Source of the DNA: GWE2-51-13 sp942492825
Lineage (GTDB): Bacteria; Bacillota_I; Bacilli_A; Erysipelotrichales; Erysipelotrichaceae
Direction: 5' to 3'
DNA: 64,000 nucleotides
NCBI GenBank assembly: GCA_942492825.1
Contig: OW818635.1
Location: 1,674,001 to 1,738,000, forward strand
This document shows, piece after piece, positions 16,981 through 25,545 of the stretch. The notes beneath the pieces were generated by a model, which was not told the DNA's origin, ran no database searches, and saw only the letters and a list, made by a program, of their open reading frames with translations. A program made the position numbers and the translations under genes. Each line of letters opens with the position of its first letter. Positions within the stretch are counted from its first letter, which is position 1.

Positions 16981-17006
16981 TACTCCAAAACAAAACCTCC
17001 CAAACC

Positions 17007-17045
17007 AAAAAGAGACGATTGATTCGCATCAGATCGTCTCTTTTT
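17007..17045. terminator. bidirectional terminator between convergent genes
   Basis: AAAAGAGACGAT / ATCGTCTCTTTT stem with A-run on the left and T-run on the right, between the small membrane protein gene (+) and ppk (-). Confidence 0.9.
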
Positions 17046-17055
17046 AATTATGTTT

Positions 17056-19209
17056 TTATGATTCGCGAGTACCAAATAAGTATTCTTTCAGTTTTTCATC
17101 CTCCGTTAGTTCCACTTGAAGTTCTTTTGGGAACTCAACTTTGGCTTGTTGGTAAGCCCGCTGATACAAACACAATTGACTATTGATGAAAGGTTCTGCT
17201 TTTGCGACTCGCTTGTACTCCGCTTTTCCATCCATCTGTCGGGCGTTTGTGTTATCTTGCCATGCCAAGGCGAGGATGGTTTTGAGTTCTTCCTTCACGG
17301 TACTATCGCAAATCGGACAGGCTAATTCGACTCGCTTCTCGGTATTGCGTGTCATCAGGTCGGCCGAGGAAATGTACATTTTCTCTTCCCCGTGATGATG
17401 GAAATAATAGATACGCGAATGTTCGAGGAAACGACCGACGATCGATCGAATCGTGATGTTTTCGGTCAGTTGCGGTAGGTTGGGTATCTGACAACAGATC
17501 CCACGTACCAACAGATCGATCTTCACTCCGACTTGCGATGCTTCAACAAACTTATCCAAGATATCCTTATCGGTTAAAGAATTCATCTTGAAAACGATGT
17601 GTCCGTCTTTGAACTGACGATGGAGTTCGATTTCCTGTTCGATCAATTCCAAGAATTCATGTTTGATACCCATCGGCGAAGGGATCAAATGTGTATAGTC
17701 TTCGACTGACGGAATCTGTGCTAACTGTAAACGGTTGAAGAAGTTCAATGCATCTTCCCCAATTTCGGGATGTGCGGTGATGACGTTGACATCGGTATAC
17801 AAACGCGAGGTCTTTTCGTTATAGTTGCCCGAGGAAATATGCGTGAAGGTCTGGGTGAAATTACCGTCTTTGCGTAGGATGACCATGATCTTGGAATGGA
17901 CTTTATAGTTTTCCACGCCATAGATCACTTTACATCCGGCTTCTTCCAACTTATCCGACCAGTTGATATTGTTTTCTTCGTCGAAGCGGGCTTTGAGTTC
18001 CATCGCCACAACGACTTCTTTTCCATTCTCGGCAGCTTCGCTTAACGCGGCGATGATCTTGCTTTCACTGGCGACCCGATACAATGCGATCTTGATCGCG
18101 ACGACTTTCTTGTCCGTCGAAGCTTCTTGAAGGAGCTTCAATACCGGATGCGTACTCTGGAAAGGATAGGACACGAAAATATCATGATCCAAGATCTGCT
18201 TCATCATCGGTGAGTTCGCATTCGCAAAGGGACTGGGTTGAGGGGAGAGCGCGTGATAGAAGAGAGCGTCATGGCGGGATGTCCGCAACTTTTCTTCCAA
18301 CACCGGCATAAACTCATAGCTTAAAGGGGAACGTACCACAAACATTTGCGGTGCCAACAGACGCAACCGTTTCCGTAAAATACTCTTCAGTTCTTTCGGA
18401 ATGTCATGCGATAATTCTGCCCGTACCGGTTTTAATTTCGAACGTTTCTTCAGTAACATCTTCATGAATTCACGATAATCGTTATCTTCGTCATAATAAG
18501 CTTCTTCCGCATCCAAGTCCGCGTTCCGTATGATCCGGACGATCGCACGTCCTTCCAAGGTCATATCACGGAAAACGCGATGGGCATACATGAGGATAAG
18601 TTCTTCCAACAAGATAAACTTAAGTGTCTTCTTGCCAGGCAAGAAGATGATCGGTTTGAGGAATTGTCGGTTGATCGAAATGATACCCAGCGATTTCTTA
18701 TTTTTGACGCTGAGTTGGACGACGATATACGATTGTTTGTTTGCGAGGAAGGGGAAAGGGTGTTTTTGGTCAACGATCTGTGGGGAAAGTAAAGGTAATA
18801 CTTCAAGATCAAAGTACTGCTTCATGAAGTCTTTTTCGGTCGTACTTAAGTCATCCTGTCGTAAAAAGTGTACGTTCTTGCTTGCGAGTTCCTTGGATAC
18901 CTTATCGAAGACTTTATCGCGATCCTTATTATGTTTCGCGGTTTTCAGATAGATCGCATCCAGTTGATCATCGACGCTCATCCCGGTCTTGTTATCTTCT
19001 TTCTGTTTCTCCAACAGTAGTTGGTCATGGAGCGACCCGACCCGGACCATGTAAAATTCGTCAAGATTATTGGCGACGATCGACAAGAAACGCAAACGCT
19101 CAAAAAGCGGATTATCTTGGGTATCCGCTTCTTCCAGCACGCGATGGTTGAATTTTAACCAGGAAAGTTCCCGGTTGTCATAACGATCGTTCATAATGTT
19201 TATCTTCAT
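17056..19209 (-). CDS. ppk: polyphosphate kinase 1
   Basis: 717 residues, normal for PPK1. The N-terminal domain opens YDNRELSWLKFNHRVLEEA; two phospholipase D-like domains follow with KVHSKIMVILR and EHSRIYYFHHHG, which hold the phosphorylated and acid-base histidines known from E. coli. PPK1 polymerises ATP gamma-phosphate into polyphosphate. The ATG at 19209 has AAGG 5 bases upstream; ATG 19194 is an alternative. The start region overlaps the end of the exopolyphosphatase gene by 32 bases, so synthesis and breakdown enzymes are made together. Confidence 0.97.
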   Translation of the reverse strand: MKINIMNDRYDNRELSWLKFNHRVLEEADTQDNPLFERLRFLSIVANNLDEFYMVRVGSLHDQLLLEKQKEDNKTGMSVDDQLDAIYLKTAKHNKDRDKVFDKVSKELASKNVHFLRQDDLSTTEKDFMKQYFDLEVLPLLSPQIVDQKHPFPFLANKQSYIVVQLSVKNKKSLGIISINRQFLKPIIFLPGKKTLKFILLEELILMYAHRVFRDMTLEGRAIVRIIRNADLDAEEAYYDEDNDYREFMKMLLKKRSKLKPVRAELSHDIPKELKSILRKRLRLLAPQMFVVRSPLSYEFMPVLEEKLRTSRHDALFYHALSPQPSPFANANSPMMKQILDHDIFVSYPFQSTHPVLKLLQEASTDKKVVAIKIALYRVASESKIIAALSEAAENGKEVVVAMELKARFDEENNINWSDKLEEAGCKVIYGVENYKVHSKIMVILRKDGNFTQTFTHISSGNYNEKTSRLYTDVNVITAHPEIGEDALNFFNRLQLAQIPSVEDYTHLIPSPMGIKHEFLELIEQEIELHRQFKDGHIVFKMNSLTDKDILDKFVEASQVGVKIDLLVRGICCQIPNLPQLTENITIRSIVGRFLEHSRIYYFHHHGEEKMYISSADLMTRNTEKRVELACPICDSTVKEELKTILALAWQDNTNARQMDGKAEYKRVAKAEPFINSQLCLYQRAYQQAKVEFPKELQVELTEDEKLKEYLFGTRES

Positions 19210-20116
19210 CCAACCTTAGGACTCGTCCGTATAGGTAACCCTCACGAACGCCGTAGCGGGATACAAAGAAGTTCTTTGCCTTTAAGTTTCGACTGATCTC
19301 ATCCATAATGATCGCTCCGGGCAAGGCGGTTGAAATACGATCCGGAACCGCTTGTAAGAGGAGTTTGATCCCCGCGGCTTTCTTGCCTTCGGTCATCATC
19401 GAAGTTTTGGTAATCTCCGAGGTCGGGATGATCAATTCATACATCGCTTCCTCAAGATGATTCTGCGCCTGATAGATCTTCATGATCGACCGTGCCGAAC
19501 CTCCGATCCCGACTAAATTATCGACGGTCAAATTCTGTAGGAAATCGACCTGTGCCAACGCATTTTGGATTTCAGATCGCATTTTTTCATGTTCTTTGGC
19601 CGTCGGAACGATATTCTTGATATGACGCAAGTACATCGACAAGCTCCCAAAAGGAATCGAGACGTTGTTGATGGGGACGCCGTTGGCGAAATACGTAATT
19701 TCCGAGGAACCGCCCCCGATATCCACGCTGACGCCGATTTTCGGTAAGACGACACCGCGTTTGAGTCCGTTAAATCCAAGTAAAGCTTCTTGATCGCCGC
19801 TTAACAGATCGATCTTGATGTTTAAAGCTTGTTCGATTTCCTGTTTCGCTTCTTTGGTATTTTGAATATTACGCAACGAAGCTGTCGCAAACACACGCAA
19901 CTCATCCACGTCAAACGCCCTCGCGATCAACATCAATTCACGTAAGGTCAATGTGATGGCTTTGATGCCTGAAGGTGTCAATACGCCGTTATCCACATAA
20001 CTGACGGCTTGGGTCGAACGTTTCACGTTAAGTGTTTTCGATAAAACGTCGCTCTCGTATTTGAAGATAACAAGGCGGATGGTATTGGAGCCTAGGTCGA
20101 TGATCCCGTATTTCAT
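19178..20116 (-). CDS. ppx: exopolyphosphatase, Ppx/GppA family
   Basis: 312 residues, the short form lacking the C-terminal HD domain. ASKHA-fold signature at the N-terminus (GIIDLGSNTIRLVIF), ATASLRNIQN, the phosphate-binding SVDIGGGSSEI and GIGGSARS. The enzyme removes terminal phosphate from polyphosphate, or pppGpp in GppA. Operon position immediately before and overlapping ppk favours polyphosphate. No upstream partner on the minus strand nearer than the VanZ gene, which ends 80 bases away. Confidence 0.93.
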   Translation of the reverse strand: MKYGIIDLGSNTIRLVIFKYESDVLSKTLNVKRSTQAVSYVDNGVLTPSGIKAITLTLRELMLIARAFDVDELRVFATASLRNIQNTKEAKQEIEQALNIKIDLLSGDQEALLGFNGLKRGVVLPKIGVSVDIGGGSSEITYFANGVPINNVSIPFGSLSMYLRHIKNIVPTAKEHEKMRSEIQNALAQVDFLQNLTVDNLVGIGGSARSIMKIYQAQNHLEEAMYELIIPTSEITKTSMMTEGKKAAGIKLLLQAVPDRISTALPGAIIMDEISRNLKAKNFFVSRYGVREGYLYGRVLRLDEDKHYERSL

Positions 20117-20187
20117 GTAAAGTCACCTCGTTGTTAGATTAATTGTAACACATTTCCTTAACGCAGGCGAAGTTACTCCGGAGAAAC

Positions 20188-20206
20188 AAAACGCGCTATT
20201 GCGCGT
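20188..20206 (-). terminator. hairpin at the end of the vanZ-like gene
   Basis: ACGCGC-TATT-GCGCGT stem overlapping the stop codon; TTTTGTTT follows on the minus strand. Confidence 0.6.
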
Positions 20207-20615
20207 CGTTGGGTTTAAGTGTTAAAGCAAGCGAGACCCCGGCCAAGTAACCCAAGAGATCGATCCCGACATCCAGCATTCGTCCGGCTCGGCCATCGAT
20301 CGTCGTTTGAAGCAGTTCGTCAAGAAAGGGAAGTAGAATCGTTATATAATAACCCTTTTGATTGAAGAGTTTCACGTTACGATGACTTACGTAACCAAGC
20401 ACCATGTACTCCGTAAAGTGGGCGAGTTTTCGAATGATCAACGAAAGCACTTCGATCGAAACCGCAATGTTCAAGCCGCCCAACGTATCCGCGATCAAGT
20501 TGACCACCAATCCGCTGGTCATCGACGAATTCTCCCCGGTTTGAAGGGAAAATGCAAGGATCGACAAGATCCAAAGTACATATGCGATGAAATAAATCGT
20601 ACGTTTGAGTTTCAT
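20196..20615 (-). CDS. VanZ-family membrane protein
   Basis: 139 residues. ATG at 20615 follows GGAGG. Family signatures are all present: FSLQTGENSSMTSG, RKLAHFTEYMVLGY, and DELLQTTIDGRAGRMLDVGIDLLGYLAG. Four membrane helices expected. VanZ gives low-level teicoplanin resistance in enterococci, but most chromosomal homologues have no proven role; envelope function is inferred. Divergent from the YitT-family gene. Confidence 0.9.
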   Translation of the reverse strand: MKLKRTIYFIAYVLWILSILAFSLQTGENSSMTSGLVVNLIADTLGGLNIAVSIEVLSLIIRKLAHFTEYMVLGYVSHRNVKLFNQKGYYITILLPFLDELLQTTIDGRAGRMLDVGIDLLGYLAGVSLALTLKPNDAQ

Positions 20616-20654
20616 GTCCTTCCTCCGCGGGGGTGTTCGCACCGACAAGTCAAT

Positions 20655-20662
20655 GGTATAAT
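20655..20662 (+). promoter_or_regulatory. extended -10 promoter for the YitT-family gene
   Basis: TGGTATAAT with the hexamer at 20657-20662, 24 bases ahead of the start codon; the -35 is weak (TTCGCA), as is common with extended -10 sites. Confidence 0.6.
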
Positions 20663-20686
20663 AGCATTATTGAAGGGGGAATCGCC

Positions 20687-21544
20687 ATGAAAATCCGTGA
20701 AGTCGTATCTGACGTCGTCATGGTCGTCATCGGAAATTTCTTCCTGGCTTGCTCGGTCGGGTTTTTTATCTTACCTTATAAAGTCTTGTCCGGAGGCGTC
20801 GCCGGGATCGCGGTCGCATTGGAACCGATCACCAACATCGACGCCCAGCTCTGGATCTATATCTTAATATTAAGTCTCTTTGTCATTGGTTCAGTCTTTC
20901 TAGGTCGTAAGTTTGCTGTCCATACCGCATTAAGTTCCCTGCTTTATCCTGCCTTTCTCGCTTACATCGTCGCCTTGAAATGGAATGCGGGCGTCGATGT
21001 CGACCCGATGTTAGCCAGCCTCTACGGCGGTTTGCTTGGCGGATTGGGCGTCGGTTTGGTTTTCCGTACCGGAGCCTCGACCGGTGGTATGGATGTTCCA
21101 CCGATGGTCGTCAATAAGTACACCCATTGGCCCTTATCCAAACTTGTGTTGGGATTCGATGCGCTTACCGTTTTATTGGGATTTACGGTCTACGGCTTAC
21201 AAGCCGTACTGGTCGGCTTGATTTCCGTTTGGGCATGCGCTTATGCGATCGATAAAGTCTTGATGTTTGGCGGCCAAGAAGCCCGTAGCGTAATGATCAT
21301 CTCCGATCATTACCGCGAAATCACCGATGCGATCCATGATTTCCTCGATCGCGGAACCACCCTCTTGGAAGCGGAAGGCGGCTTTACCGGCGATCCGCGA
21401 AAGATCGTTCTATCGGTCATCAGTAAAAACCAATACGCCGAACTGGTGAAAGTCGTCAACATGATCGACAAGAATGCGTTTATCATCGTCACCGATGCGA
21501 CCGAAGTCAAAGGCAACGGTTTCAGTTTCGACTACAAAGTATAA
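20687..21544 (+). CDS. YitT-family membrane protein with DUF2179 domain
   Basis: 285 residues. ATG at 20687 follows GAAGGGGG. Five or six membrane helices occupy about 8-190, with the family pattern GNFFLACSVGFFILPYKVLSGGVAGIA and FRTGASTGGMDVPPMVVNKY. The C-terminal soluble DUF2179 domain runs from about 205 (GGQEARSVMIISDHYREIT ... FIIVTDATEVKGNGF). Transported substrate is not known for the family. Monocistronic, with its own promoter and a strong terminator that begins within the stop codon. Confidence 0.92.
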   Translation: MKIREVVSDVVMVVIGNFFLACSVGFFILPYKVLSGGVAGIAVALEPITNIDAQLWIYILILSLFVIGSVFLGRKFAVHTALSSLLYPAFLAYIVALKWNAGVDVDPMLASLYGGLLGGLGVGLVFRTGASTGGMDVPPMVVNKYTHWPLSKLVLGFDALTVLLGFTVYGLQAVLVGLISVWACAYAIDKVLMFGGQEARSVMIISDHYREITDAIHDFLDRGTTLLEAEGGFTGDPRKIVLSVISKNQYAELVKVVNMIDKNAFIIVTDATEVKGNGFSFDYKV

Positions 21545-21570
21545 AAGGGACAACGCATTGTCCCTTTTCT
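21543..21570. terminator. strong, probably bidirectional terminator
   Basis: Perfect 11-bp stem AAAAGGGACAA-CGCA-TTGTCCCTTTT between the YitT-family gene (+) and the acidic lipoprotein gene (-). Confidence 0.9.
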
Positions 21571-21580
21571 TTTCATTGGA

Positions 21581-22333
21581 TTAGTCTTCGTCTTCATCCT
21601 CATCTTCATGATCTTCATCCTCATCTTCATGATCCTCGTTCTCATCTTCATCTTCCTCATCCTCTTCGTTTTCATCTTCATCTTCGTTTTCATCATCCTC
21701 GTCATCGTCATCCTCATTCTCTTCTGTAGGGATAATTACCACAGGGACGTCATCATTTAGTTCGATCGCAACGACTTGACCTAAGGATAGATAGATCGTA
21801 ATTCGATCCCCGACTTGAAAGTCCGATAAATTCAGCGTCGAACCGTTCATATCGCCAAGTAACGGTGCAGACGATAAGGGATAACTTACCCGTTTCATGA
21901 TTGTGGATGTTGTGGAAGTTGTTTTGGTTGCGGAAGTGACCGTATCGACGGTCGACTGGGTCGGAATATCGATCAACAGAATCCCATCGCTGATTCCACC
22001 AAAAACACCATGCACGATTGCCTGATACGAAACGGTCGCCAGTATCGGAGATTGTTTTTGTGTCGCGGATGTATTCGTATCATTCCCTGTTTGCGTTGCC
22101 CCTTCGATCGGCTTTGTGGAGGAACTCAACGTATCGGTATGATTTGAAGTTTCCTGATTCTTTGTTGGCGTGCTGGATACATCGTCGATTGAATCGACAC
22201 TTTCCGAGAGAACCGGAATCTTCGAGTCATCAATTACACCACCATACAAAAGTCGTTCGAAATCATCGCTCGTACAACCGCTTACCAATAAAGCAACCAA
22301 CCCGATCTGAATGATTTTAATCATCTTCTTCAT
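21581..22333 (-). CDS. lipoprotein with long Asp/Glu tail
   Basis: 250 residues from ATG 22333. Lipobox LLVSGC (Cys20), then a Ser/Thr-rich linker (about 40-95). A beta-rich region (about 100-200) ends LNLSDFQVGDRITIYLSLGQVVAIELNDDVPVVII. The C-terminal ~45 residues are almost entirely Asp and Glu with a few Asn and His. The start lies inside the acidic-tail coding part of the anti-sigma gene in another frame (17-base overlap), so translation is probably coupled; no free ribosome site is seen. Third gene of the sigma/anti-sigma operon. Binding of cations or wall polymers by the tail is conjecture. Confidence 0.72.
   Translation of the reverse strand: MKKMIKIIQIGLVALLVSGCTSDDFERLLYGGVIDDSKIPVLSESVDSIDDVSSTPTKNQETSNHTDTLSSSTKPIEGATQTGNDTNTSATQKQSPILATVSYQAIVHGVFGGISDGILLIDIPTQSTVDTVTSATKTTSTTSTIMKRVSYPLSSAPLLGDMNGSTLNLSDFQVGDRITIYLSLGQVVAIELNDDVPVVIIPTEENEDDDDEDDENEDEDENEEDEEDEDENEDHEDEDEDHEDEDEDED
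21583..21721. repeat. low-complexity TCATCTTC-type tract
   Basis: Irregular repeats of TCATCTTC/TCATCCTC on the plus strand that encode the Asp/Glu tail of the minus-strand lipoprotein. Units of about 18 bases (TCATCTTCATGATC...) recur near 21597-21632. Prone to slippage. Confidence 0.8.
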
Positions 22334-23255
22334 CATGTTCGTCATCATCATCATCATCCTCGCTTTCGTTTTCTTTATCCTCGTTTTCTTCATCATCATC
22401 ATGTTCATCCTCTTCCAACACTTCTTTGATTTCTTTCGCTAGCTGCTCGATCGATACGTCCGGTTGATTTAACCGGTCACGATACGTTGACACATCCACG
22501 CCTTGATTTTGTAAATAATCCAACGCTTCCAAAAGATCATCATCGTCGAAATCATCGTCATCATCGACCTCTCCCAAAGAGGTTTCAAATTCGCTACGCA
22601 ATACCGGATCTTCGAAGTAGGACTGTACCGTCGCATTTTTATCCAGAGCTAAGTCGGGATTTTCCTTCTGTAGTAAATAAAGCCAAAACGGTTCGTTTTG
22701 CGCATCCGCATTCTCGAGATCTTCACGCAATGCCTCCATAAAGGCGATACTCATGCCAGAAAGCAAAGGATTTTCTTTTTGAAGATTCGATAACAGCGAT
22801 TTCAAATCGACACTAAAGGTTGTGTTTTGACCATCGGTTGCGACGGTCGTCACCAAGATGAAATCTTGAGTCAACGATAACCGGTCGATATACCCTTTTT
22901 CGATGGTTTGCTTCACAAGCGCCGCGATCGCATCAGATATACTTAATCCGACCAAGGATTTCATATCCAATGAATCGGCTTGAGCGTTTTGAGACAACGC
23001 TTTGAGAACGACGAATTCATCCGTCAATTCAAATCGGACACTGGGATTGAGGTCGACGGAAACGACGCCGGCCACGGCAATGGTCGGACGTGTCAGCAAC
23101 ATTCCAATTAACATTACCGCAAGCAAGATCGAACTCACCGTCATCGCCAACGAAAACTTAGATAAGGGGCGAAACGCGACTTTGCGTGTAACGTTCTCGA
23201 AAACTCGGTCTTCGTCCAAAAACGCACCGCGTAATCCTTGTTTTAGTTTATCCAA
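22317..23255 (-). CDS. RsgI-like membrane anti-sigma factor with acidic tail
   Basis: 312 residues. TTG at 23255 is preferred because GGAGG lies 9 bases upstream; a TTG at 23264 would abut that site. A cytoplasmic head of about 30 residues, one membrane helix (about 34-56), then a domain beginning AGVVSVDLNPSVRFEL with GLSISDAIAALVKQTIEKGYI. This is the middle domain of RsgI-type anti-sigma factors. Two acidic stretches follow (DDDDDFDDDD, and a longer C-terminal tail of Asp/Glu). It overlaps the end of the sigma factor gene by 8 bases and presumably binds that sigma at the membrane. The canonical N-terminal RsgI beta-domain is reduced. Confidence 0.78.
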   Translation of the reverse strand: MDKLKQGLRGAFLDEDRVFENVTRKVAFRPLSKFSLAMTVSSILLAVMLIGMLLTRPTIAVAGVVSVDLNPSVRFELTDEFVVLKALSQNAQADSLDMKSLVGLSISDAIAALVKQTIEKGYIDRLSLTQDFILVTTVATDGQNTTFSVDLKSLLSNLQKENPLLSGMSIAFMEALREDLENADAQNEPFWLYLLQKENPDLALDKNATVQSYFEDPVLRSEFETSLGEVDDDDDFDDDDLLEALDYLQNQGVDVSTYRDRLNQPDVSIEQLAKEIKEVLEEDEHDDDEENEDKENESEDDDDDDEHDEEDD

Positions 23256-23766
23256 GCGCTTCAACCTCCTTCCGTAATTTCAGTAACGCCCGATAATAGC
23301 GGGCTTTCACCGTATTCTCATTGAGATTCAAGATAACGGAAATCTCCGCAAATGTCATATCCAACTGTACTTTCGCGATCAAGATCCGCTGTGATTCAAC
23401 ATCCATCCGTTTTAATAAGCGGGTGAGATCTTCAAGCGAAGCCTTGCGGATCGCTGTAATATGGGGATCTTCACCATCGGTCAATTCGGATACCCAATCT
23501 TGTTCTTCGTCATCGATCAACGTGACAGGCGCTTTGGACTTCCACCGATAATAGCGCTTCAATTCGTTGTTTGCGATCTCGGTCAGATACGCGATCGGAT
23601 TCTCGATCGGCGTACGCTTGACCATGACTTTAAAGTAAGCGGCGTATACATTCTGAAGCAAATCCTCCATATCCGCCGGTTGAACGACGCGAAACAAAAG
23701 ATACTTGCTGAGTATCGGAAAAGTCCTTCGATAGACATCTTCAAACGCGTCGTGGATCTCGCTCAT
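23248..23766 (-). CDS. ECF-type sigma-70 factor
   Basis: 172 residues. Region 2 has ADMEDLLQNVYAAYFK and PIAYLTEIANNELKRYYRW; region 4 has LDMTFAEISVILNLNENTVKARYYRAL, a clear HTH. A long acidic linker (DDEEQDWVSELTDGEDP) joins them. ATG at 23766 with GAGG 8 bases upstream; an in-frame GTG at 23793 is less likely. Product directs RNA polymerase to an envelope or stress regulon and is presumably held by the RsgI-like protein encoded next. Confidence 0.92.
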   Translation of the reverse strand: MSEIHDAFEDVYRRTFPILSKYLLFRVVQPADMEDLLQNVYAAYFKVMVKRTPIENPIAYLTEIANNELKRYYRWKSKAPVTLIDDEEQDWVSELTDGEDPHITAIRKASLEDLTRLLKRMDVESQRILIAKVQLDMTFAEISVILNLNENTVKARYYRALLKLRKEVEALG

Positions 23767-23834
23767 GGGGGTCCTCACTAGGTTCGATGCCACATCATCA
23801 AAAAAAGTTGCGTGATATCGAAAACTAATTGCAC

Positions 23835-23862
23835 TTTAACAAAATCAAGTTCATGCTACAAT
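23835..23862 (+). promoter_or_regulatory. candidate upstream promoter for the ftsEX operon
   Basis: TTTAAC (23835-23840), 16-base spacer, then extended -10 TGCTACAAT (hexamer 23857-23862). Confidence 0.4.
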
Positions 23863-23920
23863 GAAAGTACTCTTATACAGTTCGATCGAGAAATGAAATC
23901 AAGGGATTTCCCCGCAAGTC

Positions 23921-23948
23921 TTTGAAGAAAAAGATATTGTGGTATAAT
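23921..23948 (+). promoter_or_regulatory. promoter of the ftsE-ftsX-hydrolase operon
   Basis: Extended -10 TGGTATAAT (hexamer 23943-23948) with TTTGAA at 23921-23926 as -35 (16-base spacer), 23 bases before the ftsE start. Confidence 0.65.
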
Positions 23949-23971
23949 TGTCGCAGATAGGAAGTGACCGC

Positions 23972-24655
23972 ATGCTGAAAATCAAAGATGTATCCAAAAC
24001 CTATAATAACGGCGTCAACGCCCTCTATAATATCAACCTGCTGATTGAGCAAGGTGAGTTCGTATACATCATCGGACCGACCGGATCCGGGAAGTCGACC
24101 CTGATCAAACTCTTGGATGCGGAAGAGAAACCAACCAAAGGTACCGTCGAAGTCGGCGGTGTCAATATCGGGAAAATCAGACCCGGAAGAATCCCGTATT
24201 ATCGTCGCAGTATCGGTGTGGTCTTTCAGGACTATCGCTTGCTTGAACGAAAAACCATTTTCGAAAACGTACATTTCGCTCTTGAAATCACCAATATGCC
24301 GACGTTAAAGGCGCGACAACGCGTAAGAGAAGTATTGAGTTTAGTGGATCTCGCGGACAAAGCCAACGACTTTCCGGCCAACTTATCCGGTGGCCAGCAA
24401 CAACGTACGGTCATCGCCCGGGCCATCGCAAATCGACCGAAAGTCCTGATCTGCGACGAACCGACCGGCAACCTAGACCCGGCCAAATCAGCGGATATCA
24501 TCCGTCTGCTTGAGAAAATCAACAAAGAAGAAGGAACGACGATCCTGATGGTCACTCATGACATCGGTATGGTCAACTCCTTCCGCAAACGCACGATTGC
24601 CCTTCAGGATGGCCATATCATGGCGGATCTCCGTGACGGAGGGTATATCGAATGA
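23972..24655 (+). CDS. ftsE: cell division ATP-binding protein FtsE
   Basis: 227 residues. ATG at 23972 follows AGGAAG. ABC ATPase motifs in order: IIGPTGSGKST (Walker A), VVFQDYRLLERKT (Q loop), LSGGQQQRTVIARA (signature), VLICDEPTGNLDP (Walker B) and MVTHD (switch His). The partner is FtsX, whose start overlaps the ftsE stop by 4 bases. In Bacillota FtsEX couples ATP hydrolysis to activation of a murein hydrolase outside the cell, and that hydrolase is encoded third in the operon. Confidence 0.96.
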   Translation: MLKIKDVSKTYNNGVNALYNINLLIEQGEFVYIIGPTGSGKSTLIKLLDAEEKPTKGTVEVGGVNIGKIRPGRIPYYRRSIGVVFQDYRLLERKTIFENVHFALEITNMPTLKARQRVREVLSLVDLADKANDFPANLSGGQQQRTVIARAIANRPKVLICDEPTGNLDPAKSADIIRLLEKINKEEGTTILMVTHDIGMVNSFRKRTIALQDGHIMADLRDGGYIE

Positions 24656-25545
24656 AAATCGGACGACACATAAAAGAAGGATTCATCGGTGTTCTGCGTC
24701 ATAGCGCGATGTCAATCTCCGCGGCGACAGCCGTCACGATTACATTATTACTCGTATCGATGTTTCTGCTATTGACTCTTAACCTCCAACAGATTACACG
24801 CAATGTCGAGGAAAGCATCCAAATCCACGTCAAAATCAAAAACGGGACCAGTGCCGAAACGATCAGCGCGACCCAAACCGCAATCACCCAATTAGCCGGT
24901 GTCACCAAGGTGACCTTCTCCGACAAAGATGCGGAATTAGATCGCTTTATCGCCGCCTTCGGGGAAGACGGGAAAATCTTTGAAATGTATCGCGGGGAAG
25001 ACAATCCGTTACGCGACGCATATTTGGTCGACGTGGCGAAAAACGCGACTTTGGATGTCTTAGCCGCCCAAATCCGCGGCTATGCTGGGATCGAGAAAGT
25101 CGATTATGGGGGAGAGAATACCATCAAATTGGTTACGTTTATGGATTCCCTTCAAAACGGCGGTTTGCTTTTGGTTTCGATTTTGAGCTTACTGGCGATC
25201 TTTCTGATTTCCAACACGATCAAAATCACGATCAACGCCCGCTCCGACGAAATCCACATCATGCGCACCTTAGGCGCAACCAACCATTTCATCCGTTTTC
25301 CGTTTCTGATCGAAGGGATTTTAATCGGACTCTTGGGTTCGTTCCTACCGATCTTGATCACTATCTTCGGTTACCATTATCTCTTTAATGCCATGGGCGG
25401 AGTCTTAGCCAGCAATCTCTTCTTGCTTCGTCCGGTATTTCCGATGGTCTACCAAGTCAGCTTCATATTGACGGGCATCGCCGTCTTGGTCGGCTTGTTG
25501 GGGAGTTTTATTTCCGTGACCCGTCACTTGAGGTGGAAACGATGA
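24652..25545 (+). CDS. ftsX: cell division permease-like protein FtsX
   Basis: 297 residues. First membrane helix at about 21-44 (SISAATAVTITLLLVSMFLLL), an extracellular domain of about 120 residues with the usual VEESIQIHVKIKNG and VTFSDKDAELD, then three helices near 165-188, 216-243 and 265-290. NTIKITINARSDEIHIMRTLGAT is the typical loop after the second helix. Overlaps both neighbours by 4 bases, so FtsE, FtsX and the hydrolase should be made in fixed proportion. Confidence 0.95.
   Translation: MKIGRHIKEGFIGVLRHSAMSISAATAVTITLLLVSMFLLLTLNLQQITRNVEESIQIHVKIKNGTSAETISATQTAITQLAGVTKVTFSDKDAELDRFIAAFGEDGKIFEMYRGEDNPLRDAYLVDVAKNATLDVLAAQIRGYAGIEKVDYGGENTIKLVTFMDSLQNGGLLLVSILSLLAIFLISNTIKITINARSDEIHIMRTLGATNHFIRFPFLIEGILIGLLGSFLPILITIFGYHYLFNAMGGVLASNLFLLRPVFPMVYQVSFILTGIAVLVGLLGSFISVTRHLRWKR

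Noticed and set aside
21532..21717. Met/Lys-rich minus-strand ORF in the acidic-tail region
   Set aside because: Frame-shifted reading of the GAT/GAA repeats; the Asp/Glu frame belongs to a lipoprotein with a lipobox.
21583..22400. Repeats considered as a CRISPR array or minisatellite
   Set aside because: The repeats are irregular, have no unique spacers and are coding low-complexity sequence.
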